Part shown: piece after piece, positions 18,372 to 27,888 of the stretch
How the letters are laid out: each line of letters begins with the position of its first letter
Position numbering within the stretch: the first letter of the stretch is position 1
NCBI RefSeq assembly: GCF_004015185.1
Contig: NZ_CP025746.1
Coordinates: 6,093,776 to 6,157,775, forward strand
Origin: Clostridium manihotivorum
GTDB taxonomy: Bacteria; Bacillota; Clostridia; Clostridiales; Clostridiaceae
DNA: 64,000 nucleotides
Direction of reading: 5' to 3'
Notes under the pieces: generated by a model
What the model saw: only the letters and a program-made list of their open reading frames with translations
Databases searched by the model: none
Told to the model about the DNA's origin: nothing
Position numbers and translations under genes: made by a program

Positions 18372-19262
18372 TTATACTACCAAGAACTTCCTTAAGGCAA
18401 TAATACTTGCGAATATACCTATTAGAGCTCCAGAAATAACAAATTGCCAAGACATCATTGTTAATACATAATTAGGATTTATCAAATTAACAGTTATAAG
18501 TTGAGCTGTTATCTTATAATATATTTCTTTATAAGCAAAGAATAATAATATATTAGATATAACTGCACCCACTACTCCAATAACAACTCCCTCAAGTATA
18601 AATGGCCATCTTATAAACCAATCTGTAGCACCTACAAACTTCATTATTCCAACTTCTCTTCTTCTTGAGTAAACTGTCAATTTTATTGTATTCATTATTA
18701 GGAATAAAGATACACCAATTAAAACTACAAATATAATAACTCCTACCCATCTTATAGTTTTAGAAAAGGCTGCAATCTTATTTACTAGATCTTGATCATT
18801 TCCTATTTCTTCTATTCCCTTCATCCCTTTAACTTCATTAATTACTTTTTGAGTGTTTTCAGGTTTGTCTATTTCTACTATATATGAATCTGGCAATGGA
18901 TTAGTTTTAGTATCATACCCCTCCAATAAAGATGCGTTATCTTTTAGCTGCTTCTTAAATTTATCTAACGCCTCTTCTTTTGATTCGAAGGTTACATCCT
19001 TAACTCCATTAACAGCTCTTAGCTTTACCTCAATATCTCGTTCATCACTTAAAGTTATATCTTTATTTAAATATACTTGTATTTGAATCTTTGATTCTAC
19101 ACTATTAACTGCATTATTTACATTTAAAGCTGCTAGCATGAATACCCCAAAAACAAACAGAGTTGCTAAAACTGTAGCCATAGAAGCTATACTTATGGTT
19201 CTATTTCTTCTTAAACTTTTAAACGCATCTGATATAAAATATTTTATAGTACTAATCTTCAT
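18372..19262 (-). CDS. ftsX: Cell division ABC transporter, permease subunit FtsX
   Basis: A 296-residue membrane protein with the FtsX topology: one helix near residues 21-46, an extracellular domain (about 50-170), then three helices between 175 and 290. With FtsE it forms a mechanotransmission complex at the division site or sidewall that activates an extracellular peptidoglycan hydrolase and does not transport a solute. In relatives the partner is a PcsB or CwlO-type protein; a candidate is encoded at 55358-56596. The start overlaps the end of ftsE by 11 bases. Confidence 0.95.
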   Translation of the reverse strand: MKISTIKYFISDAFKSLRRNRTISIASMATVLATLFVFGVFMLAALNVNNAVNSVESKIQIQVYLNKDITLSDERDIEVKLRAVNGVKDVTFESKEEALDKFKKQLKDNASLLEGYDTKTNPLPDSYIVEIDKPENTQKVINEVKGMKGIEEIGNDQDLVNKIAAFSKTIRWVGVIIFVVLIGVSLFLIMNTIKLTVYSRRREVGIMKFVGATDWFIRWPFILEGVVIGVVGAVISNILLFFAYKEIYYKITAQLITVNLINPNYVLTMMSWQFVISGALIGIFASIIALRKFLVV

Positions 19263-19938
19263 AGATATACCTACCTTTCATTTCATCTCTTGCTATAGTA
19301 CCTCTCTCAATAGCAATAACCCTCTTTTTCATAGCATTAACTATATCTTTAGCATGAGTAGCCATAACTATAGTAGTACCTGCTTTGTTTATATCATCTA
19401 TAAGCTTCATTATTTCTTTAGCAGTTTCAGGATCTAGGTTTCCAGTCGGCTCATCTGCTATTAATACCTGAGGATTATTTACAATAGCTCTTGCTATAGA
19501 AACTCTTTGTTGCTCACCACCTGACAACTCATTTGGGAACATTTTATATTTATGAGACAGTCCAACCAAAGAAAGAACAAGCGGAACTCTTCTTCTAATT
19601 TCTCTAGAAGAAGCCTCAACTACTCTCATTGCAAAAGCTACATTTTCATAAACATTTAAAGTAGGAATTAATCTGAAGTCTTGAAATACCATTCCAATTT
19701 TTCTTCTATAAAAAGGAACTTGTCTCCTCTTAATGGATGCAAGGTCTGTTCCATTCATAAATATATTTCCATCAGTAGGTTCAATTTCCTTTAGTAACAT
19801 TTTTATAAAAGTAGACTTTCCAGCTCCACTTGGCCCTACAAGGAAAACAAATTCCCCCTGATCAATCTGAACATTTACATCTGATAAAGCTTTTACATTA
19901 TTATTATAAACTTTATTTACACTCTTAAATTCAATCAT
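19252..19938 (-). CDS. ftsE: Cell division ABC transporter, ATPase subunit FtsE
   Basis: Cytoplasmic ATPase partner of FtsX. The 228-residue protein has Walker A GPSGAGKST near residue 36, Q-loop VFQDFRLIPTLNVYENVA, the signature LSGGEQQRVSIARA, Walker B VLIADEPTGNLD and the H-loop MATHAKD. AAGGAG precedes the ATG. First gene of a four-gene operon (ftsE, ftsX, ctp, MinJ-like); a TATAAT lies at 20004-20009 on the minus strand, but no good -35 box pairs with it. Confidence 0.96.
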   Translation of the reverse strand: MIEFKSVNKVYNNNVKALSDVNVQIDQGEFVFLVGPSGAGKSTFIKMLLKEIEPTDGNIFMNGTDLASIKRRQVPFYRRKIGMVFQDFRLIPTLNVYENVAFAMRVVEASSREIRRRVPLVLSLVGLSHKYKMFPNELSGGEQQRVSIARAIVNNPQVLIADEPTGNLDPETAKEIMKLIDDINKAGTTIVMATHAKDIVNAMKKRVIAIERGTIARDEMKGRYIYED

Positions 19939-20165
19939 ATAGACAACTCCTTAAAATTGTTTTTTCGACGGTAATTTATCTAATGCTACAAATACACAAA
20001 ATAATTATAACATAAGTATTAATGTAGTTGCGTTTGTTTTTATGAATTCTTTATTAACTTACCTTAGGGAATTCTAGGGAAAGTTGTTGTAACATACTTA
20101 TTTACTGACCTTAGCCTGTATAAAAATTTTAAATAAAAAATATATATTATTGAATATTAGTATAA

Positions 20166-21014
20166 TTATTCCTCATCTATATCCCTAAATCCTTCTCCAA
20201 GAACCTCTCTTGCGTCAGTTACTGTTATAAATGCATTAGAGTCTATTTCTCTTACCTTATTTTTAAGAACTATGAATTGTTTTCTATTTACTACTGTGAA
20301 AAGCATAGATGTTTTTTCTTTGGTGTAAGCACCTCTACCATCTAAGTAAGTGCAGCCTCTTCCTAATTCGCTCATAATAAATTGAGCTACCTTTTCACTT
20401 CCACTACTGATTATAAAAACAGCTTTTGCTATAGTAAATCCCTCAATTACATTGTCAACAAGTGTTCCTGTTAAAAAAACACTTATTAATCCAAACATTC
20501 CTTTGTCTGGACCAAAAGCGTATATTGCAAGAATTGTAACAACAAAATCTGACAACAATAGTGATTTACCTATATCTATATGTAAGTACTTGTTTAATAT
20601 CTTAGCTATTATTGAAGTACCTCCAGTTGATGCATTTTCATTAAAAACTATTGCAAGACCAACTGCTTGAATTGCACTTCCAACAAATACTACAAGTATA
20701 TAGTTTTCAGTAAATGGGTAGGGGACAATAAAGGTATCAAAAAACCAAAGTAGTCCTGATAAAGCGAAAGTAGCATAAATGCTCTTAGCCCCAAACCCTC
20801 CGCCTATAAAGATAAAAGCTATTAAGAATAGAATTATATTAAATGCTATCATTAGTATTCCCACTGATATACCAGTTAGCTTATTAATCACAATTGCAAG
20901 ACCTGATACCCCTCCAGCAGCTATATCGTTAGGAAAAAAGAAATATTCAAGCGATATAGTTATCAGGAGAACACCAAATGTTATATAAAGGTATTTCTTT
21001 AAGATTCTCATCAT
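20166..21014 (-). CDS. YitT family membrane protein, copy 1
   Basis: A 282-residue protein with five or six hydrophobic helices in the first 185 residues, including the FFPNDIAAGGVSGLAIVINK and NENASTGGTSIIAKILNKY blocks typical of YitT/DUF161 proteins. A C-terminal soluble DUF2179 domain ends in REVLGEGFRDI. The transport substrate is unknown. It is the third of three tandem paralogues and starts 36 bases after the end of copy 2, so copies 1 and 2 are likely co-transcribed. Confidence 0.85.
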   Translation of the reverse strand: MMRILKKYLYITFGVLLITISLEYFFFPNDIAAGGVSGLAIVINKLTGISVGILMIAFNIILFLIAFIFIGGGFGAKSIYATFALSGLLWFFDTFIVPYPFTENYILVVFVGSAIQAVGLAIVFNENASTGGTSIIAKILNKYLHIDIGKSLLLSDFVVTILAIYAFGPDKGMFGLISVFLTGTLVDNVIEGFTIAKAVFIISSGSEKVAQFIMSELGRGCTYLDGRGAYTKEKTSMLFTVVNRKQFIVLKNKVREIDSNAFITVTDAREVLGEGFRDIDEE

Positions 21015-21050
21015 ATGCTCCTCACACTTTACAGATATATGCTATATATT

Positions 21051-21905
21051 CTACATATTACCTATCTCTTTAAATCCCTCTCCCAATACCTCATGAGCTT
21101 CGCCAACAGTTATAAAGGCTTTTGAATCTATTCCTTTTATATATTCTCTAAGTTTTATAAATTCAGTCCTGCCTACAACCGTATATATTATAAAGGTATC
21201 TTTTCCAGTATATCCACCAACACCTCTTAAAAAAGTACATCCTCTACCTAATTCATTCATTATAAATTGACCTATATCTTTGTTTTTTCTACTTATTATA
21301 GTAACTTGCTTAGAGGTATTAAACCCTTCAATAACCCTATCTATAGCAATTCCATTTAATATTACAGACAACAAGGCATACAGCCCTGCATTAAGTCCAA
21401 ATGTAATAGCTGCCAATAGTGTCACTATAAAATCCACAGAAGATAAAGACTTTCCTATATCTACATGAAAAAACTTGTTGAGTATCTTAGCTATTATGTC
21501 TGTACCTCCAGTAGAGGCATTAGTATTAAAAACTATAGCCATCCCTATAGCTGATAAAAAAGTACCAAATATAGCTGCTATTATTAAATCTTTGGTAATA
21601 GCTTGAGGGTTAAAGAACTTTTCGATTATCCACATTATTAGAGATAGCCCGAAAGATGCATATATAGTTTTAGCTCCAAAATTGCCTCCAATAAATATAA
21701 ATGCAATTACAAACAAGATCAAATTCATTACTAAAACAAGGATACCAGTAGATGCAAATGGTACATAATGATTTATAACTATAGCCAGACCTGTTACACC
21801 TCCTGCTGCAAGATTATTTGGTGCATAGAGATATTCAACAGCTATAGCTACAAAAAGTATTCCTATGGTTATAAGAACATAGTCTTTCAGAAAATTTTTA
21901 GTCAT
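21051..21905 (-). CDS. YitT family membrane protein, copy 2
   Basis: A 284-residue paralogue of its two neighbours with the same order: hydrophobic helices with YAPNNLAAGGVTGLAIVINH and NTNASTGGTDIIAKILNKFF, then the DUF2179 domain ending AHEVLGEGFKEI. The three copies are diverged across the whole length, which indicates old duplication. No terminator is seen between this gene and copy 1, while a 56-bp palindrome separates it from copy 3. Confidence 0.85.
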   Translation of the reverse strand: MTKNFLKDYVLITIGILFVAIAVEYLYAPNNLAAGGVTGLAIVINHYVPFASTGILVLVMNLILFVIAFIFIGGNFGAKTIYASFGLSLIMWIIEKFFNPQAITKDLIIAAIFGTFLSAIGMAIVFNTNASTGGTDIIAKILNKFFHVDIGKSLSSVDFIVTLLAAITFGLNAGLYALLSVILNGIAIDRVIEGFNTSKQVTIISRKNKDIGQFIMNELGRGCTFLRGVGGYTGKDTFIIYTVVGRTEFIKLREYIKGIDSKAFITVGEAHEVLGEGFKEIGNM

Positions 21906-22153
21906 ACCAAAACTCCCCCTAATAACATTTTACATATACTATAGATATATATTTATAAGCCCTTAATAGAATACACATCTTACAAACTTTGTATTTATTG
22001 CACTATTGTATGTTCATCACACTTATTCTCTCTTAAAAAATTAACTTTTATCCATCATAGGTAGTTTAAAGGTTATGCTGTGCAACTTCTCAATAAAATT
22101 GGCTCTATTAAAGTATTGTGTTGAAATTATTAAATATAGTAATAATTTTAAAT

Positions 22154-22209
22154 AAGTATAAGCCATACATAAAAGAAGATTAATCTTCTTTTATGTATGG
22201 CTTATACTT
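22154..22209. repeat. 56-bp perfect palindrome
   Basis: Two 28-base arms are exactly complementary with no loop, centred between 22181 and 22182. It can form a hairpin in RNA from either strand, or a DNA cruciform. It lies between YitT copies 3 and 2 and may act as a terminator for copy 3, but the following bases are not a clean T tract. Confidence 0.95.
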
Positions 22210-22338
22210 TGTGATGAGCTTTCATGCATTTTATAAGCTCTCCTATTAAATTTATGAGTAGAAATAATATAGGATTCCAACTTAAAGTATTAAGTTTTCT
22301 TAATGAAACCCTATATTTACTTACAATATGAAATATTT

Positions 22339-22418
22339 AGGCCCGGTCTTCAGTTGTGAATTGAACTTAGGCCCGGTCTTCAGTTGTGAATTGAACTTAG
22401 GCCCGGTCTTCAGTTGTG
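22339..22418. repeat. 30-bp direct tandem repeat, 2.7 copies
   Basis: The unit beginning AGGCCCGGTCTTCAGTTGTG occurs at 22339-22368, 22369-22398 and, truncated, at 22399-22418 without a single mismatch. The last copy overlaps the final codons and the stop of YitT copy 3, so the duplication begins inside that gene. The GC-rich core is unusual in this region. Confidence 0.97.
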
Positions 22419-23258
22419 TATATCTTTAAAGCCTTGTCCTAATACTTCGTGAGCCTCACTAACTATAATGAAAGCATCTTTATCAACTAATTTTATGTAG
22501 GCTCTCAGCTTAATTAATTGAGTTCTATCCATTACACAATATATAACTTTTTTCTCTTCATTGGTATATCCACCTTTACCTTCAAATACAGTGCAGCCTC
22601 TGTTTACTTGATTTATTATGTACGACTTTATAACATCACTTTTATTGGTAAATACAGCTACAGCTTTTGCTGAATTAAAGCCTTCAATAACCTTATCAAT
22701 TATAATACCATTTAGCATAACACAAACAACAGCGTACAAGCCTTTACTTATTCCAAAAGCCATAGCACATAGAATAACAACAATTATGTCTACTGATTGC
22801 ATACATCTTCCCATATCCCAATGAAAAAACTTGTTTAATATTTTAGCTAATATATCTGTTCCTCCTGTAGATGCATTTTGAGAAAAGACAATTCCTAACC
22901 CAATTCCAAGCATTGTGGTTCCAATAACTGCGGCCAGCATTGGATCTGTAGTTAATGCATGAGGTTTTAAAAACCTTTCTATAATCCACATTGAAAATGA
23001 TAGTCCAAAAGCTGCGTATAAAGTTTTCCCACCAAAATTGCCACCAACTACAAAAAATGCAACTATAAATAAAATTATATTCATTATTATCATTAACAGT
23101 CCCATTGGTATGCTTGGTATGTAATAATTTATAACCATAGCTATACCAGTTATTCCTCCACCTGATATATTATTAGGAACATAAAAATATTGAACTGCTA
23201 TAGAAACTAAAATAAATCCTAATGTTATTATAAAAAATTCCTTAATCTTGTCATTCAT
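22410..23258 (-). CDS. YitT family membrane protein, copy 3
   Basis: A 282-residue YitT/DUF2179 paralogue, with helices carrying YVPNNISGGGITGIAMVINY and SQNASTGGTDILAKILNKFF and a C-terminal domain ending AHEVLGQGFKDI. The last three codons and stop (I-H-N-stop) lie in the tandem repeat at 22339-22418, so its original C-terminus may have been altered. A terminator separates it from the upstream transketolase genes, so it should have its own promoter in the 130-base gap. Confidence 0.85.
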   Translation of the reverse strand: MNDKIKEFFIITLGFILVSIAVQYFYVPNNISGGGITGIAMVINYYIPSIPMGLLMIIMNIILFIVAFFVVGGNFGGKTLYAAFGLSFSMWIIERFLKPHALTTDPMLAAVIGTTMLGIGLGIVFSQNASTGGTDILAKILNKFFHWDMGRCMQSVDIIVVILCAMAFGISKGLYAVVCVMLNGIIIDKVIEGFNSAKAVAVFTNKSDVIKSYIINQVNRGCTVFEGKGGYTNEEKKVIYCVMDRTQLIKLRAYIKLVDKDAFIIVSEAHEVLGQGFKDIHN

Positions 23259-23306
23259 ATGACTTCTCCTTCCTCTAATGTAAAAAGTATAGCAATTTGC
23301 TTTACA

Positions 23307-23338
23307 GCAAAAAACAGCATAGGATGTCCTACACTGTT
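23307..23338 (-). terminator. Terminator after the transketolase genes
   Basis: On the minus strand a 12-bp stem (two G-T pairs, AACAG...CTGTT, 23313-23338) with a two-base loop is followed by a T run. It lies about 55 bases after the transketolase stop. Confidence 0.85.
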
Positions 23339-23392
23339 ATATTAATCGATTTAATTAAAATAATCTACTATTTTCTTTTATTTCCTTTTATT

Positions 23393-24337
23393 TTAGCCCT
23401 TTAACTCAATAACGCGCTTTATAGAAGCAATAATATCTTCTGTAGTAAGTCCATATGCTTTTAGCAATTCATCTGGCTTACCACTCTCTCCAAAAGTATC
23501 TTTAACACCTACTCTGACTACTGGTACTGGAATATTCTCGCTTACAACTTCACAAACTGCTGATCCTAGTCCACCGATTATATTATGTTCCTCAGCAGTT
23601 ACTATTGCTCCAGTTTCTCTTGCTGCTGATATTATAATTTCTTTATCAATTGGTTTTATTGTATGAATATTAATAACTGCTACATCTATTCCCTCTGTCT
23701 TTAGAACTTTTTTAGCTTCTAAAGCCTTTTCAACCATTATACCTGTAGCTATTATAGTAGCATCTTTACCTTCAGAAAGTTTTACTCCTTTACCAATCTC
23801 GAACTTATAATCTGCATTGTCATTAATAGTAGAAACTGCAACTCTTCCTAGTCTTACATAGCATGGTCCTACATATTCAGCTACTGCCTTTATAGCAGCC
23901 TCTGTTTCTATATCATCAGACGGATTTATAACAGTCATATTCGGAATGCTTCTCATTAGTGATAAATCTTCTATAGCTTGATGTGAAGCTCCATCTTCTC
24001 CTACAGTTAAACCTGCATGCGTAGCACACACTTTTACATTCAAATTTGGGTAGCATATGGAATTTCTTATCTGCTCAAAAGCTCTTCCAGCAGCAAACAT
24101 TGCAAAAGTACTAACAAAAGGTATTTTATCACAAGTTGAAAGACCTGCCGCAACCCCCATCATATTTCCTTCTGCTATTCCCATATTTAAAAATCTTTCA
24201 GGAAACACCGCTTTAAAATCTGCTGTTTTTGTTGATTTAGAAAGGTCAGCATCCAATACTACCACCTTTTGATTTATCTTACCTAGCTCAGCAAGTGCCT
24301 TGCCATAAGCTTCTCTAGTTGCAATTTTATTAGACAT
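23393..24337 (-). CDS. Transketolase, C-terminal subunit
   Basis: Second half of a split transketolase, 314 residues. It contains the pyrimidine-binding domain (VVLDADLSKST; ERFLNMGIAEGNMMGVAAGL with the catalytic Glu that activates thiamine diphosphate) and the C-terminal domain. It joins the N-terminal subunit to interconvert pentose phosphates with glycolytic sugars. The start codon shares one base with the stop of the upstream half (TAATG), so translation is coupled. Split enzymes of this kind are common in Clostridia and Archaea. Confidence 0.93.
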   Translation of the reverse strand: MSNKIATREAYGKALAELGKINQKVVVLDADLSKSTKTADFKAVFPERFLNMGIAEGNMMGVAAGLSTCDKIPFVSTFAMFAAGRAFEQIRNSICYPNLNVKVCATHAGLTVGEDGASHQAIEDLSLMRSIPNMTVINPSDDIETEAAIKAVAEYVGPCYVRLGRVAVSTINDNADYKFEIGKGVKLSEGKDATIIATGIMVEKALEAKKVLKTEGIDVAVINIHTIKPIDKEIIISAARETGAIVTAEEHNIIGGLGSAVCEVVSENIPVPVVRVGVKDTFGESGKPDELLKAYGLTTEDIIASIKRVIELKG

Positions 24338-25161
24338 TAATTCTCCCCTCCTATTTCATTTAAAGCAATCTCACATTGTTCCTTATTTGGTGCAGCTCCA
24401 TGCCATCCAGCCTGATTTTCCATGAATGAAACACCTTTTCCTTTTATAGTCTTACATACAACCATGGTAGGTTTACCTTTAACATTTTTAGCTTCGTTTA
24501 AGGCATTGATTATTTGATCTATATCATGACCATCTATATTGATAACATTCCATCCAAAGGCTAAAAACTTCTCTCCAATTGGAGCTGGATTCATTACTTT
24601 TTCTATCTCTCCATCTATTTGTAAACCATTATTATCAACAAAAGCTGTTAAATTATCAAGTTTATAATGAGCTGCAGACATTGCCGCCTCCCAAACTTGT
24701 CCTTCTTCAAGTTCTCCATCTCCCAATAAAGCATATACTCTATAAGCCTTATTATCTAATTTTCCAGCAAGCGCCATACCAACTGCTGCTGATATTCCTT
24801 GTCCTAAAGATCCTGTAGACATATCTACTCCTGGAACATCATTCATATTTGGATGACCTTGAAGCATAGAGCCTAATTTTCTAAGGCCATTTAGCTCTTC
24901 TACTGAGAAAAATCCTCTTCTTGCTAGTACACTATATAATACTGGCGCAGCATGCCCTTTAGATAAAACAAATCTATCTCTATCAGTCATTCTAGGATTT
25001 TTAGGGTCTATATTCATTTCTTTAAAATAAAGAGTTGTTAATATATCTGCTGCTGAAAGCGATCCACCAGGATGACCTGATGCTGATTCTGTCAGCATAG
25101 AAATAATATCTTTTCTTACAACCTTAGCAATTTGTTTTAATTCATCAACTTTATTACTCAT
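24337..25161 (-). CDS. Transketolase, N-terminal subunit
   Basis: Thiamine diphosphate-binding half of a split transketolase, 274 residues. Visible motifs are SGHPGGSLSAADILTTLYF, LSKGHAAPVLY, and the diphosphate/magnesium motif LLGDGELEEGQVWEA through VDNNGLQIDG. AGGGGG lies just upstream of the ATG. The 400-base region before it holds the GH65 terminator, repeat copy A and only weak promoter-like sequence. Confidence 0.94.
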   Translation of the reverse strand: MSNKVDELKQIAKVVRKDIISMLTESASGHPGGSLSAADILTTLYFKEMNIDPKNPRMTDRDRFVLSKGHAAPVLYSVLARRGFFSVEELNGLRKLGSMLQGHPNMNDVPGVDMSTGSLGQGISAAVGMALAGKLDNKAYRVYALLGDGELEEGQVWEAAMSAAHYKLDNLTAFVDNNGLQIDGEIEKVMNPAPIGEKFLAFGWNVINIDGHDIDQIINALNEAKNVKGKPTMVVCKTIKGKGVSFMENQAGWHGAAPNKEQCEIALNEIGGEN

Positions 25162-25473
25162 ATTATCCCCCTCTAGGTCTTAGCCTATTATCTATATAGA
25201 AGCAAAACTTTAGAACTAACTTTTTAATTTATCTGTTACATATCTGTATGTAATTGAAATTAATCTAGTATCAAAGTTGTACAGCTCTAAATATCATAAT
25301 GTTAAACAGCTATGCCAAACCAATAAATATTTTATCATAGCTTTCCTAAATTGGATATACTTATTTTATAAAAAAGATGCCATTTATACACAAATATGAT
25401 ATATGTGCTATACTATTTAGAAAATTTTATTTTATTAAACAGAAAATTTTAGCTTTCATGGGTGATTATGTCT

Positions 25474-25520
25474 CTAGGTTAACTAACAAAGAAATTTATA
25501 CTGATCTTAACAGTAAAAAA
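25474..25520. repeat. Terminator-associated repeat, copy A
   Basis: On the plus strand it runs from CTAGGTT to CAGTAAAAAA. It shares CTAGGTT, ATTTATACT and TTAACAGTAAAAAA with the copies at 40837-40884, 45400-45444 and 53288-53336. Like those, it begins directly after the T tract of an intrinsic terminator, here that of the GH65 gene. Confidence 0.6.
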
Positions 25521-25557
25521 GGAGTTGTGCACTAATTACTTTTAGTGTCACATCTCC
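25515..25557 (-). terminator. Terminator of the sugar operon
   Basis: On the minus strand a long stem starting GGAG and closing CTCC (25521-25557, with CACTAA/TTAGTG inside) is followed by TTTTTT. It lies five bases after the GH65 stop. Confidence 0.85.
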
Positions 25558-25561
25558 TAGA

Positions 25562-27841
25562 TTAATTTTGAACCTGAATTTTTTTACCTCTAGAAACTTC
25601 ATACAAGATGCTGTTCACTCTCAAATTGATACGGCTGTCTCCTTCATTAATTATCTCAGTTTTATCTTTTTTCATAGAAACCTTAATGTGATTACCTTTA
25701 TACAAGAATCCAAACTTTAGTTGTTCCCATACCTCCGGCAGCTTTGGAGATAGTGAAATATAATCTTCTTTTATCCTAAGCCCTGCGAATCCATATACAA
25801 TAGACATCCAGGTTCCGCCCATATTAGCAGTATGAATACCATCCTTTGTATTACCATGAGTATCATCCAAATCTAGTCTTGCTGTTTCAATAAAATACTT
25901 ATATGCTAAATCAGTATATCCCACCTTTGAAGCCATAATACTATATGCGGCGCAAGATAAAGACGAATCATGAGTTGTTATTTTTTCATAGTAATCATAG
26001 GAATTCTTTATGATATTAAACTCAACTTCATCTTCTACTAGGAAGTGGGCTAGAACTGTGTCAGCTTGCTTTAGTACTTGGTACCTATATATTGTTAGAG
26101 GATGATAATTTAATAGCAATGGATAATTCTCACTAGGTGTATTTTCAAAATCCCATATAGCTTTATGTAAAAAAGAATCATCCTGCGGGTTTATTTTTAA
26201 CTCTTCATCATATGGTAAATACATATTTTTATAAGCTTTTTCAAAAAGCCTAACTTCTTTTTCTTCGATATTAATTCTTTTACTTAATTCTCTAATAAAT
26301 TCTGAATCCTTATTTCTAAATTCATCGTAAAGCTTACTTGCCCATTTTAAATTGAATTTTGCCATGACATTTGTATAGTAATTATTATTCACAATTGCTG
26401 TGTATTCATCAGGTCCTGTTACAGCATCTATCTTAAACAAACCTTTATCAAAATGCCCTATTTCAATCCATATCCTTGCAGTTTCAAAGATAACTTCTAG
26501 TCCAAATTCCTTAATGAAATCTAAGTCACCAGTCGCCAAATAATATTGAATATAGGAATAAGCTATATCTCCATTAATATGATACTGGGCTGTGCCTGCT
26601 GGGAAATATGATGAACACTCCTTGCCTATTATGGTTCTCCATGGATAGGCAGCACCTTTTTTATGCCCCATCTCTAATGCCCTTTGTCTAGCCAATCCTA
26701 AAATATTATATCTATATCTTAAAAGTCCTTTTGCAAGCTTTGGATAGCATAGTATAAAGAATGGAAGGATGTATATTTCTGTGTCCCAAAAGTAATGACC
26801 TTCATATCCTTCACCACTCAAGCCTTTTGCAGTGATATTGCTTCTATCATCTCTTCCTACTGCTTGGAATAGTTGATATAAATTGTACTTAAGCCCTTGA
26901 CGAAGCTTTTCATCCCCCTCAATATCAATATCTGCTAAATTCCAAAACTCACTTAGATGCTCCTCTTGAGTTTTAACCAACATTTCAAATGGTATCTTGC
27001 TAATACTTTTCGCCTTTTCTTCACCAATACTTACTACATCTGCATGTCTTAGAGAGTCAGTATATATATTATATTTTATAAAATTGATCACCTTTTTACC
27101 TGGTTTGATTGTAAAAATGCTTTTTGCTTTTTTATCTGTTTTTTCAAAAATACATTCATACGTTGAACTACATACATGCTTTGTAGTAACTGCTACAATA
27201 TTTTTTGCATTTTTTGTTTGCGAAACTATTTGCATAATTTCATCTTCAAGTGTTATAGAGTTTACAGATAATATTTTAGCATGTCCTGTACCTACTCTTG
27301 GATCATTATCATCTATAAAATTTTCTACATCTCCGCTAATGGAAGATTCTATAATAATTTCTTCATCAAAATTTACTTTCTCAATGTCATAATGAATAAC
27401 AAATAACTCCAAATGGTCCAAAGATGCAAGTCTAGATATCTTTATTTTTAGTTCTTTTCCAGATGGTGAAACCCACCATATTTCTCTAATATAGCATCCT
27501 TTTTTCATATCTAGCTTTCTACTAAAGTCTTTAAGCGTACCTTGAAAAATAGATAACTTTTGTCCATCAATTATTATATCGATATCTTGTGAATCAATGA
27601 CATTCACAATTTTCTGCATGCTATCAGGAAATGCATATGCTTTTTCACCATAGGTAATTGGTGTATCTTCATAAAACGCATTTATATATGTTCCTCTAAT
27701 TGTTTTATATTTCTCAGGATACTTCTCTTCAAAGTTTCCTCTTATCCCTATATATCCATTAGAAACATTGAAGATACTTTCATTTTTTAAAAGTTTATTT
27801 TCATCTAAGCTATAATCACTTACAATCCATTCATTCTCCAT
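25562..27841 (-). CDS. Glycoside hydrolase family 65 disaccharide phosphorylase
   Basis: A 759-residue GH65 enzyme of the maltose/trehalose/kojibiose/nigerose phosphorylase group. It cleaves an alpha-glucoside with phosphate to give beta-glucose 1-phosphate and glucose. The (alpha/alpha)6 barrel carries the substrate loop HYFWDTEIYILPFF (349-362) and the general-acid Glu479 in TGPDEYTAIVNNNYYTN. Domains are an N-terminal beta-sandwich (1-270), linker, barrel (300-690) and a small C-terminal beta domain. It is cytoplasmic, with no signal peptide. It closes an operon with a sugar ABC importer. The exact disaccharide cannot be read from the sequence, and no beta-phosphoglucomutase gene lies nearby. 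Confidence 0.9.
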   Translation of the reverse strand: MENEWIVSDYSLDENKLLKNESIFNVSNGYIGIRGNFEEKYPEKYKTIRGTYINAFYEDTPITYGEKAYAFPDSMQKIVNVIDSQDIDIIIDGQKLSIFQGTLKDFSRKLDMKKGCYIREIWWVSPSGKELKIKISRLASLDHLELFVIHYDIEKVNFDEEIIIESSISGDVENFIDDNDPRVGTGHAKILSVNSITLEDEIMQIVSQTKNAKNIVAVTTKHVCSSTYECIFEKTDKKAKSIFTIKPGKKVINFIKYNIYTDSLRHADVVSIGEEKAKSISKIPFEMLVKTQEEHLSEFWNLADIDIEGDEKLRQGLKYNLYQLFQAVGRDDRSNITAKGLSGEGYEGHYFWDTEIYILPFFILCYPKLAKGLLRYRYNILGLARQRALEMGHKKGAAYPWRTIIGKECSSYFPAGTAQYHINGDIAYSYIQYYLATGDLDFIKEFGLEVIFETARIWIEIGHFDKGLFKIDAVTGPDEYTAIVNNNYYTNVMAKFNLKWASKLYDEFRNKDSEFIRELSKRINIEEKEVRLFEKAYKNMYLPYDEELKINPQDDSFLHKAIWDFENTPSENYPLLLNYHPLTIYRYQVLKQADTVLAHFLVEDEVEFNIIKNSYDYYEKITTHDSSLSCAAYSIMASKVGYTDLAYKYFIETARLDLDDTHGNTKDGIHTANMGGTWMSIVYGFAGLRIKEDYISLSPKLPEVWEQLKFGFLYKGNHIKVSMKKDKTEIINEGDSRINLRVNSILYEVSRGKKIQVQN

Positions 27842-27888
27842 TTCCTATTCTCTCTTTCTAATATATTTATACTACTTCATCTTTTAAG

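Noticed and set aside
22339..22418. Possible CRISPR array
   Set aside because: The 30-base units are directly adjacent with no spacers; it is a simple tandem duplication and no cas genes are present.
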